Assembly: GCA_947492585.1 (NCBI GenBank)
Contig: CANLND010000004.1
Coordinates: 124,001-188,000, forward strand
Direction of reading: 5' to 3'
Length of the DNA stretch: 64,000 nucleotides
From: an uncultured Paracoccaceae bacterium
GTDB lineage: Bacteria > Pseudomonadota > Alphaproteobacteria > Rhodobacterales > Rhodobacteraceae
The notes beneath the pieces are model-generated. The model had not been told where the DNA came from. It was given only the letters and a program-made list of their open reading frames with translations, and made no database searches. Positions 27,934 to 36,200 of the stretch are shown here, one piece after another. A program made the position numbers and the translations under genes. Each line of letters opens with the position of its first letter. Position 1 is the first letter of the stretch.

Positions 27934-29007
27934 ATGTCCGACCAAACCTTCCAGACCTCGGCTGTCGACGCCTTGGCCGCCGGCTATCGCGCGCGGAACC
28001 TAAAGCGTTTTGCGCTTGTTTGCGTTGCCGCTGCCATCCTGTTTACCACCGTCGTCATTGACGTCATCACGGGCCCCGCTGATCTGAGCTTTGTGCGAAC
28101 CATGCAGGTCATTCTTGATCCCTCCATCGCCTCTGCAAAAGAGAGCGTCATAATCTGGGATCTACGGCTGCCCGTCGCCATTCTGGCGATCGTTGTTGGT
28201 GCGATGCTCGGGGTCGCCGGTGCGGAAATGCAAACGATATTGAACAACCCATTGGCGGATCCGTTCACCTTAGGTCTCTCTTCGGCTGCCAGTTTTGGAG
28301 CGGCCTTGGCGATCGTTCTGGGCTGGTCCGTTGTCCCGGGCGTGGGGTCGTTGTTTGTGACTGTGAATGCCTTTGTTGTGGCCATGGCCACCTCTATGGC
28401 GCTGTTTGCCTTCACCCGTCTGCGCGGTGTGTCTCCCGAAGCGATGATCCTTGTGGGGATCGCAATGCTGTTCACCTTCAACGCCTTGCTGTCGTTCCTG
28501 CAATATGGCGCTTCGGAAATTCAGCTTGCCCAGTTGGTGTTTTGGCAAATGGGATCACTGGCCCGTGCCACATGGCCCAAAGTTGGGATTTGTTTGATCA
28601 TCCTCTTGATCGTATTGCCATACTTCATCCATAAATCCTGGGCTCTCACCGCGTTGCGTATGGGCGAAGAAAAAGCCGCGGCGCTTGGCGTCAATGTGTC
28701 AGTCCTGCGACTGGCGGTCCTTGCGGGCGTGTCATTGCTTGCGGCCGTCGCGGTGTCTTTTGTCGGCGCCATTGCCTTTGTTGGACTGGTTGGCCCGCAT
28801 ATCGCACGTATGATCGTGGGTGAAGACCAACGCGGTTTCCTGCCCCTATCGGCCCTTGCAGGCGCATTGATCATGTCCGGCACCTCGATTGCCTCCAAGG
28901 CGATCACCCCCGGCATTGTGTATCCCATTGGAATGATCACCTCGCTGATCGGCATCCCATTTTTCATCGTGCTGATCCTTGGTCAACGTAAGAGGCACTG
29001 GCAATGA
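27934..29007 (+). CDS. FecCD-family ABC transporter permease
   Basis: A 357-residue permease with nine or ten membrane helices. Family marks are RLPVAILAIVVGAMLGVAGAEMQ as two adjoining parts, the NNPLADPFTLGLSSAASFGA loop and SFVGAIAFVGLVGPHIARM near the C-terminus, which contacts the ATPase. One copy forms a homodimer. The ATG at 27934 gives the normal length. It follows the binding-protein gene after 50 bases, and its end overlaps the ATPase start by 4 bases. Confidence 0.92.
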   Translation: MSDQTFQTSAVDALAAGYRARNLKRFALVCVAAAILFTTVVIDVITGPADLSFVRTMQVILDPSIASAKESVIIWDLRLPVAILAIVVGAMLGVAGAEMQTILNNPLADPFTLGLSSAASFGAALAIVLGWSVVPGVGSLFVTVNAFVVAMATSMALFAFTRLRGVSPEAMILVGIAMLFTFNALLSFLQYGASEIQLAQLVFWQMGSLARATWPKVGICLIILLIVLPYFIHKSWALTALRMGEEKAAALGVNVSVLRLAVLAGVSLLAAVAVSFVGAIAFVGLVGPHIARMIVGEDQRGFLPLSALAGALIMSGTSIASKAITPGIVYPIGMITSLIGIPFFIVLILGQRKRHWQ

Positions 29008-29777
29008 GCGGATTAAACGTAACCGACCTAAGCTTTTCCTATGGATCCCGTCAGGTCCTAAAAAACATACATCTGGAGACTCTCCCAAAAGGACAACTGA
29101 CGGCATTGATCGGGCCAAACGCGGCGGGAAAATCAACACTGTTCAAATGCATTTCCGGGCTGCACAAATCCAGCCGGGGCACCGTAACCCTGAACGGCAC
29201 CGATCTCTCTAGCCTTTCCGGGCAAGAGCGTTTGAAACGGGTCTGCTTCATGCCTCAGTTTTTTGCGGCCAATGCCGCGCTCACGGTCTTTGATGTGGTG
29301 ATGATGGCGCAAAAACAACTGCGGGGCTGGCGTGTGACATCCGAAGATACCCATGCTGTAGCACGCGCGCTTGACACCGGCGGCATTTCCCATCTGGCCG
29401 AAGCTTACGTCGGTGAACTGTCAGGGGGGCAGGCGCAAATGGTCTCGGTGGTGCAAGCGTTGGTGCGTCATTCTGAGGCATATCTGTTTGACGAACCGAC
29501 ATCCGCGCTTGATTTGCGCCACCAGTTGCAAGTGCTTGGGCGCATTCGCACGGCAATAAAAAACCGAAATGCCGTTGGTATGGTGGCCCTGCATGATCTC
29601 AACCTAGCCGCCCGCTTTGCGGATCACCTCATTCTTATTGGCCACGGCACAATCGTTGCCCAGGGCGCACCCGCCGATGTGCTGCGCGACCCCAAAATCG
29701 CAGAGATCTATGGGGTGAATATCGAAATCAGCACCGGGCCACGAAAGGATCTGCTTGTTCATGCTTACGCGTCGTAA
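29004..29777 (+). CDS. ABC transporter ATP-binding protein (FecE/FepC type)
   Basis: A 257-residue nucleotide-binding subunit. Walker A is GPNAAGKST near residue 36, the signature is LSGGQAQMV near 137, Walker B is YLFDEPTSALD near 158, and the switch His is in ALHDLN. It energises uptake by the neighbouring permease. It overlaps the permease by 4 bases and the pseudoazurin by 17 bases, so the four genes form a tight operon. Confidence 0.94.
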   Translation: MSGLNVTDLSFSYGSRQVLKNIHLETLPKGQLTALIGPNAAGKSTLFKCISGLHKSSRGTVTLNGTDLSSLSGQERLKRVCFMPQFFAANAALTVFDVVMMAQKQLRGWRVTSEDTHAVARALDTGGISHLAEAYVGELSGGQAQMVSVVQALVRHSEAYLFDEPTSALDLRHQLQVLGRIRTAIKNRNAVGMVALHDLNLAARFADHLILIGHGTIVAQGAPADVLRDPKIAEIYGVNIEISTGPRKDLLVHAYAS

Positions 29778-30234
29778 TTTTACCCTCTCGATGGGGGCTC
29801 TGGCCGGAACTGTGGGGACGGCGGCGTTGGCTGGCCTAAGTCCCACCCCCAAAGGCGGTCATCACAGCATTTTAATGCTGAATGCGGCTTGCGGCGGCGA
29901 CAAAACACCAAACGTTTTCGAACCTTCCATTTTGCATGTGAACGTTGGGGACACAGTCACATTTGTGGCAACCGATGCAGGACATAACTCGACATCAAAG
30001 CGCGGTATGATCCCCGAAGGCGCCGCACCTTGGAACGCTGCCATCGATGAGCCGCTCGCGATCAATTTCACCGTGCCCGGCATCTATGGCCACATCTGCG
30101 TGCCGCACTATGAATGGGGCATGGTGGGGCTTATTGTCGTCGGGAACGACCTATCCAACCTGAGCCAGGTAACGAAAGTTCGACACCCCGGCGCAGCACG
30201 CGGAAGCTTCCGCGCCTTGCTCAAGCAGCTGTGA
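29761..30234 (+). CDS. Pseudoazurin, Tat-exported blue copper protein
   Basis: A 157-residue cupredoxin. The N-terminus MLTRRNFTLSMGALAG carries a twin-arginine motif and a hydrophobic stretch. The type 1 copper ligands are visible: His in DAGHNST, then Cys, His and Met in GHICVPHYEWGM. KRGMIPEGAAPW is characteristic of pseudoazurin. Such proteins carry electrons in the periplasm, for example to nitrite or nitrous oxide reductases. It overlaps the ABC ATPase, which is unusual and hints that the operon concerns copper or a copper-linked process. It is the last backbone gene before the decayed region. Confidence 0.88.
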   Translation: MLTRRNFTLSMGALAGTVGTAALAGLSPTPKGGHHSILMLNAACGGDKTPNVFEPSILHVNVGDTVTFVATDAGHNSTSKRGMIPEGAAPWNAAIDEPLAINFTVPGIYGHICVPHYEWGMVGLIVVGNDLSNLSQVTKVRHPGAARGSFRALLKQL

Positions 30235-30240
30235 CGCGGT

Positions 30241-30375
30241 GTCCGTCGGCCACTTGTAATTGATGCCCAGTGAGACACCTTAACGACGGCACGGCTCAGC
30301 AGTGCTGTCATCGCCGCTCTGGCCATCCAGCACGATCCGAATCTTCTCTTCAGCTGAATACTATTCGGTCGGACG
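30241..30375 (-). pseudogene. Decayed IS3-type transposase orfA fragment
   Basis: The minus strand reads RPTE*YSAEEKIRIVLDG and then GDDSTAEPCRR*GVSLG, followed by INYKWPTD. This matches the start of IS3-family OrfA (RPxYSAEEKIRIVLxGLxGEDSIAELCRREGI...YYxWSKE) with two stop codons and several substitutions. Only about 45 codons remain, with no second orf and no terminal repeats seen. It marks old transposition next to the island border. Confidence 0.7.
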
Positions 30376-30488
30376 AAAGAAGCTGTGCACAACAAAGCGA
30401 AACATCCTGACGTGGTGGCCCATTATCTGCACACCACTGACCTTATCCTTACGCTTGGCACATTCGCCAGCAGCCCTCATGAACCGCT

Positions 30489-31229
30489 TTGGACCTGTCC
30501 CGCTGGGATAAGGCAAATCGCGTCCGTAATTTCCTTATACAGATCTTTAAGTTCTGCATTCCCAAAGGCTTAATCTCAAAGAACTTTGCAGAAGATGTCA
30601 TCAAGAAGTCGCGCCCGAAGGGCACCCCCGAAGCATACAGAACGAGGACCTTCGAAGAGATCCAGATAGTTCTTAAGGCCGCATCACCTCAGTTGAGGGC
30701 GGCTTTGACAACAATTTTCTGCACCGGGCAAGATCCCAGTGACGCACTAGAGTTCCTCAAGGATCAAAGCGACGACGGCATCATTTGGACAGGACGAAAC
30801 AAGACGAACGTCGGCGCTGCGATCCCAATCAGCAGCATTCTTGAGAACGAGCTTGCGATTGCACCGGCACACGATGCAGAAACCCTGCTCGCGAGTTCAA
30901 AAGGCACGCCTTGGACTTATGATGGCTTTGCCAGCGCATGGCAGCGGCTTCGGCTAAAGCTTGAAAAGGCTGGCAAGGTTGCCCCTGGATTAACCCCAAA
31001 GGGACTGCGCCACACCGTGGCAACTTGGCTGCGTGAGGCGGGACAAGACGAGAGTGAGATTTCTGATTTGCTCGCGCAAGACTCAAAGGTCATGGGGCTG
31101 CACTATTCCAAGAGCGCAGCACTGGCCCGAAAACACAGAAAGACAATGCAAGTCTGGGGAGGAGAATATGAGCACCGCGCAGAGAAAGCGAAATTGTCAA
31201 ACCCACAGAAAAAAACTGTCAAACCCTGA
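30489..31229 (+). pseudogene. Remnant of a tyrosine-type integrase outside the island border
   Basis: An open frame of 246 codons (TTG first) covering part of the core-binding and the catalytic domain of a phage-type integrase: NRVRNFLIQIFKFCIPKGLI, then LRAALTTIFCTGQDPSDAL, then LTPKGLRHTVATWLREAG and HYSKSAALARKH. The N-terminal third is missing; a stop lies three codons upstream. The first catalytic Arg expected in TGQRxSDA is Asp. The second Arg, His and Tyr are recognisable. It is probably inactive and a leftover of an earlier element using the same tRNA. It lies 51 bases outside the left repeat. Confidence 0.75.
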
Positions 31230-31280
31230 CACAGAGATCAAGTCAGATGAGTAAAAACCATTTATTTTTCAGAGAGTCAA

Positions 31281-31328
31281 ATGGTGCCCGGGGGCGGAAT
31301 CGAACCACCGACACGAGGATTTTCAATC
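31281..31328. repeat. Left attachment-site repeat of the island (partial tRNA-Phe copy)
   Basis: These 48 bases are identical to 62445-62492, which cover the 3' part of tRNA-Phe from the anticodon stem through CCA plus one base. The identity ends at both sides exactly here. This is the duplicated core expected from tyrosine-integrase insertion into a tRNA gene. Confidence 0.95.
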
Positions 31329-31347
31329 TTCCAATCAAGAATTTTTC

Positions 31348-31457
31348 CGTGATTTTTCACGAGCCTGCGTGAGACAGTCTTGGACACATTTGTATGGAAA
31401 ATCTGTAATTTTAGAAGAGGTTAACCCCAACGCCTGCGTGAGTGATTGCTACTCACG
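31348..31457. repeat. Cluster of CGTGA repeats between att site and integrase gene
   Basis: Five copies of CGTGA or its complement occur: an inverted pair at 31348-31361 (CGTGA-TTTT-TCACG), one in CCTGCGTGAG at 31364-31373, and a pair at 31437-31457 (CGTGAGT-N7-ACTCACG). CCTGCGTGAG recurs at 31433. The location next to the att core is right for integrase arm sites or excisionase/repressor sites. Confidence 0.5.
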
Positions 31458-31591
31458 TTGTCTCAAGACGTCCAACAAGATTTCATTAAAGCGCAGGGAT
31501 TTTGTAATCCCAATGAAATCCCAATCAAACCCAACGTCCGATTTTCGGCAAAAGACCGAATTGCCTCGTGTAGCCAACAACGAGGTGCACC

Positions 31592-32977
31592 ATGCCGTCT
31601 AAACAGAATATCCCAGCCAAGTCTCAGGAACATCGCAAACGCAAAAAAGCCGAGCGTAAGAACCTCACGGATACTTTCGTTAGAAACTCCAAAGCAGGTG
31701 CTCTGCGAATTGACGTCAAGGATGAGCATTGTCGGGGTTTTACTCTGCGGATCAGCACAAATGGCACAAAGAGCTTTGCCTACATGGGGAGAGATTTTGC
31801 TGGCAAAACTCGAACAGTCACGATCGGAAGATATCCGGATGTTTCAGTCAAAGAAGCGCGAGAAGCCGCATTCGAAATTCGCAGGGGGCTCAAAGATCCG
31901 AAGCAAGCCTATGCAGCCACAACACCGTCGAATTGTTCGTCTGAAATCACTGTCAAACAGTTGGTGGAAGAGTGTGAGCCCATTCTGTGTGGTCGAGGAA
32001 AAAAGATTTGGGCACCCCGCGGCAAGAAATCGGACAGGTCTACGGCTCGAATGGTCATAGAGTGCGTTTTTCATGAGCTCCTTGGCCGGCCTGCAATTTC
32101 TCTGACCAGTGAGGAAGTGACGAAGGTTGTGCACGCGTATGTTCCTAAGAGTGGAAAAGCTACGGCGAACGGACAGGCATCACGTGCATTGAGCTACCTT
32201 CGCACGGTCTTCAATTGGGCGTCAGGGAGAGGGAAGGAGTTCAAGAAACTTGGTGCCTGCAGAGCGGAGCGGCTTGATTTGGCGGACCTTTATGAGATCG
32301 CAGATCCAGCTGAACTGGACCCCAAAATCACAGGAAAACGTGAGCGATTGCTGTCTCCCAAGGAGATGCAGCGCGTACTACCCCACCTTATTTTGGGAGA
32401 TTTGGGTGAAGGTGGATTGCTCGACGTCGACCTTCGGCCCATAGCGATGCGCTTTATTCTACTAACGCTCAGCCGTCGATCTGAGGTTGAAGTGCTGACT
32501 TGGGAACAAATTGATCTCGAGACTCGAACTTGGACACGGGAAGTAAAGGCCAAGGAAGAAATCAAAACAGTCACACACCCGTTGTCTGACGCAGCTGTGG
32601 CGCTGATCGTGACCTTGCCGGGCTTTCGAAACCGAAGACCGGGCAAGCTGGTTTTCCCAAATCGTGCCGGTGGGGTGTTGGGGAACTGGGATCGGGCATG
32701 TGATGTGATCAAGGCCCAATCCGAAACGAAAGACTGGCATCGCCATGATCTACGTAGAAGTGCCGCGACGATCTTATCCAAGTTTGGCGTGTCAGAGGCG
32801 ATTGTTGATACCTTGCTATCGCACAATAATGCGTTTTCAAGCGGGAACACGAGCGCCGCGGCCTCTGCATACATCCTGTTGAGTACGCAAATGAACGGGC
32901 TACCAGATCCTTTGAGGGATGCAGTAAACTTGCTGGCTGCAATCCTCCAAAAACTGGAGAATCGGGAGATTGGATAA
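31592..32977 (+). CDS. int: Tyrosine-type site-specific integrase (P4 / DUF4102 type)
   Basis: A 461-residue integrase. Residues about 30-115 form the DUF4102 arm-binding domain (FTLRISTNGTKSFAY, then TVTIGRYPDVSVKEAREAA). The catalytic domain spans about 250-450, with Arg in TLSRRSEVEVL near 294, His-x-x-Arg in HDLRRSAATIL near 385, His in LLSHNN and the nucleophile Tyr in SAYILL near 425. All catalytic residues are present. It probably catalyses integration at the tRNA-Phe site, 264 bases away at the left repeat. GAGGTG precedes the ATG. Confidence 0.93.
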   Translation: MPSKQNIPAKSQEHRKRKKAERKNLTDTFVRNSKAGALRIDVKDEHCRGFTLRISTNGTKSFAYMGRDFAGKTRTVTIGRYPDVSVKEAREAAFEIRRGLKDPKQAYAATTPSNCSSEITVKQLVEECEPILCGRGKKIWAPRGKKSDRSTARMVIECVFHELLGRPAISLTSEEVTKVVHAYVPKSGKATANGQASRALSYLRTVFNWASGRGKEFKKLGACRAERLDLADLYEIADPAELDPKITGKRERLLSPKEMQRVLPHLILGDLGEGGLLDVDLRPIAMRFILLTLSRRSEVEVLTWEQIDLETRTWTREVKAKEEIKTVTHPLSDAAVALIVTLPGFRNRRPGKLVFPNRAGGVLGNWDRACDVIKAQSETKDWHRHDLRRSAATILSKFGVSEAIVDTLLSHNNAFSSGNTSAAASAYILLSTQMNGLPDPLRDAVNLLAAILQKLENREIG

Positions 32978-33214
32978 CCATTGCATAGGAGTGTAGCCGA
33001 GAATTCATACTGAGCGGGCTGCGCTCCATCGTAGAACGCAGAACTCCATGAAGACAACCCAGCTCAAGAGAAAGAACCTGCCACCTTGCAAGGCTTGGTT
33101 GATTGATGCATCGTTCAAAGTACCACTATCGGTGGCACGCTCCGCGGTCGAAACGTAAATCTTTGGATGCCTAATCGCCTGCGGTACGCCAATTGAGCTC
33201 ATTTAGGTTTACTG

Positions 33215-36200
33215 ATGTCAGAAATAGATTTTGCGATCGAGGATCCTTCGGGAATTTGTCCTGTACAACTCGACATTTCGTTGTCCTCCAAAGTTAATTT
33301 TGCTTCCGCGCAAAACGGTGTTTCTATATTGAAAAATGTATGGCTTAAAAATATGAGCGATGCGCCAATTGAAAACCTAAAGCTCACTATCGAAAGCAAA
33401 CCGGCGCTAATTCGGTCCAAGTCTTGGACAATTGATCGGCTGGCGCCCGCAGATAGTCGTTCCCTTTTTGACCATGATACACCTCTCGATGACGCATTGC
33501 TGGCCGGACTAAACGAAGCAGAGTTTGGTACCCTGTCTTTCTCTGTCATGTCAGGCGATGACGAGCTACTAATGGCAACCCGACGTATCGAGATGCTCGC
33601 ACGGGATGAGTGGGGCGGTATAGGCGACATGGCTCAGCTGCTTGCTGCCTACGTTTCTCCTAACGATGGTGTGGTGGCGTCGATCCTTAAAGATGCTGGT
33701 AAGCTACTTGAAGCTTCGGGTCACAGCGGCGCGATCGACGGTTATCAATCAAAGGATCCAGCCAGGGCTTGGATGCTCGCTGGTGCGATATGGTCTGCTG
33801 CAACCGGGTTAGGACTTACTTATGCTGTACCCCCGGCGTCATTCGAGCAGCGCGGGCAAAAAATTAGAAACCCGGGACGAATCCGATCAGAGGGGCTTGC
33901 GACTTGCCTTGATTCGTCATTGTTGCTCGCCGCATGTTTTGAAGCGGCAGGACTAAATCCGGTTATTCTGTTTTCTGAAGGTCATGCGTGGGTGGGAGTC
34001 TGGCTCACAAACCGTGATTTCGGGTCGATCACAGAACCGGACGTAGTGGCCGTTCGCAAGGCGGTCGATGCGAGAGAGTTTGTGATGATGGAAACGACGC
34101 TGTTGACCAAGCGCCCAACCATCGGTTTCGAAGAAGCTGTTGAGGTGAGCAAAGAGCATACTGCAGAGCGGAACGAACACACCTTTCAACTCGCAGTAGA
34201 TATCCAACGTGCACGCGCAGCAAAAATTCGGCCCCTGGCTGCCCATCGTGTGGACGACGCCGCTATTTCCGAAGAAATTCCAATTAGCTCAGCGGCTTTG
34301 CCGAAACCTCTTGATTTAGGCTTCCTACCCGGGGACTTGGTGGAGGAAGAACCTTCCACGCCGATGGACAGAATCTCAAGATGGCAGAGGAAGCTTCTCG
34401 ATCTGTCGCTTAGGAACCGACTTCTTAATTTCAGAGATACGAAACAGACACTGCCGTTTCTTTGCCCAGATGTATCGAGCCTCGAAGATCATCTCGCAGA
34501 CGGCAAAAAGTTCAAGACGCTTGCACTCAAAGACGAGGATCCTCTCGGGCAGCGTGACCTGCTATCCAATCAAGAGCCAAGACTTTTGCAAGAGGTAGCG
34601 CGAGATGCATTTGCAAAAGGACAGATCGCTGTCCCATTGACTGGAAAGGACGCCAACAATCGTCTCTTGGCGCTCTATCGCAAGGCCAAGAGCGACATGC
34701 AGGAAGGCGGCACCAATACACTTTTTCTGGCAGCAGGTTTCTTGCGCTGGAAAAAATCTGAGCACGACAGTCGAAGCTACCGCGCACCCTTGCTCTTGAT
34801 CCCTGCGAAGATATCCCGACGCTCGGCCCAGTCAGATTTCGTGATCGAACATCACGAAGACGATGTAAGGTTCAATTCGACGCTCCTCGAGTTTCTGAAG
34901 CGTGATTTTGATCTGAAAATTCCTGAGCTTGAAGGCGATTTGCCGAAAGACGAAAGCGGGTATGACCTGCCGCTAATCTTCGAAATTTTGCGCCGTAAAG
35001 TCCGTGACGTGGCGGGTTTTGAGGTTGTTGAAGACTTGGCTATGTCGACCTTTTCCTTTGCTAAGTTCCTGATGTGGAAGGATCTCGTTGACAGAACGGA
35101 CAGCCTGCGAGAAAGCGCGTTGGTGAAACATCTGGTCGACAATCCGACCGAACCTTTCCTGGCGGAAGGAGCCACTGGTCTGCCCACTGCTGTCGATGTC
35201 GATCGGCGGGTCGCACCAGGAGATCTTTTTGCACCGCTTCCAGCTGACTCTTCACAACTTTCCGCCGTTCTCGCCGCTCAGGAGGGCCATGACTTCGTGC
35301 TGATCGGCCCTCCGGGAACGGGCAAAAGCCAGACGATTGCCAATATTATTTCGCAATGCCTTGCCGTTGGAAAAACCGTATTGTTTGTCGCGGAAAAATC
35401 GGCTGCTCTCGATGTTGTTCACCGTCGCCTGTCGGCACACGGACTGGCCGATGCGGTTCTTGAACTGCATTCAAATAAGTCGGATCGAAAATCCGTTCTG
35501 GAGCAATTGGGGCGCAGTTGGGAGCGTGACGGGAGCGCGTCCGAAGGCGAGTGGGTCCGGGTGACGGACAGCCTATCGGTGACACGGGATGAATTGAACG
35601 CTTACGTGAAAGCGCTCCATCGAAAGGGTACTCAAGGCTTTAGCGTCTTTCAAGCTGTTGGCCGTGCTGCCCAAGCAGAGTTGCCATTCAGCCTGTCGTT
35701 CGACAACAAGGATGCTCATGACGTCGAGACCTACGAGCATTTGAAGCGGCTTTCTGAGGCCGTTGGGCGCTGCCATGAGATTGTTGACGGGCGTCCCGAG
35801 ATGCCTCTGGTGCAGTCGGAGGAATGGTCCTTTGGTTGGCAAAACGATTTTTTGAAAAGCGCCGAAGAATTGCAGGCGTCATCACGCAATCTGATAGACG
35901 CAGCTTCGAAACTGGCTGATCTTGCCGGGCTGACCTCAGATTCAGAATGCACGCAGGAACATCTCGATGTGCTACGAGATCTCGCCAGAATTCCAGACGT
36001 CGGAAAAGACCTCTCCTGGGCGCTATCTCCAGATATTGGCAAAATGACCGAGAGTGCCGAGTTGATGGAACAGCTTGCAAAGAACTATCGACGATCCTCC
36101 GAAGCTCTTTCTGCTTCTTACCCGATGGAACGCCTCGGAGCGATTCCGCTGGGGCAACTGGACGCGGATTGGCGTCGTGCGCAGACAAAGATGTGGCCCT

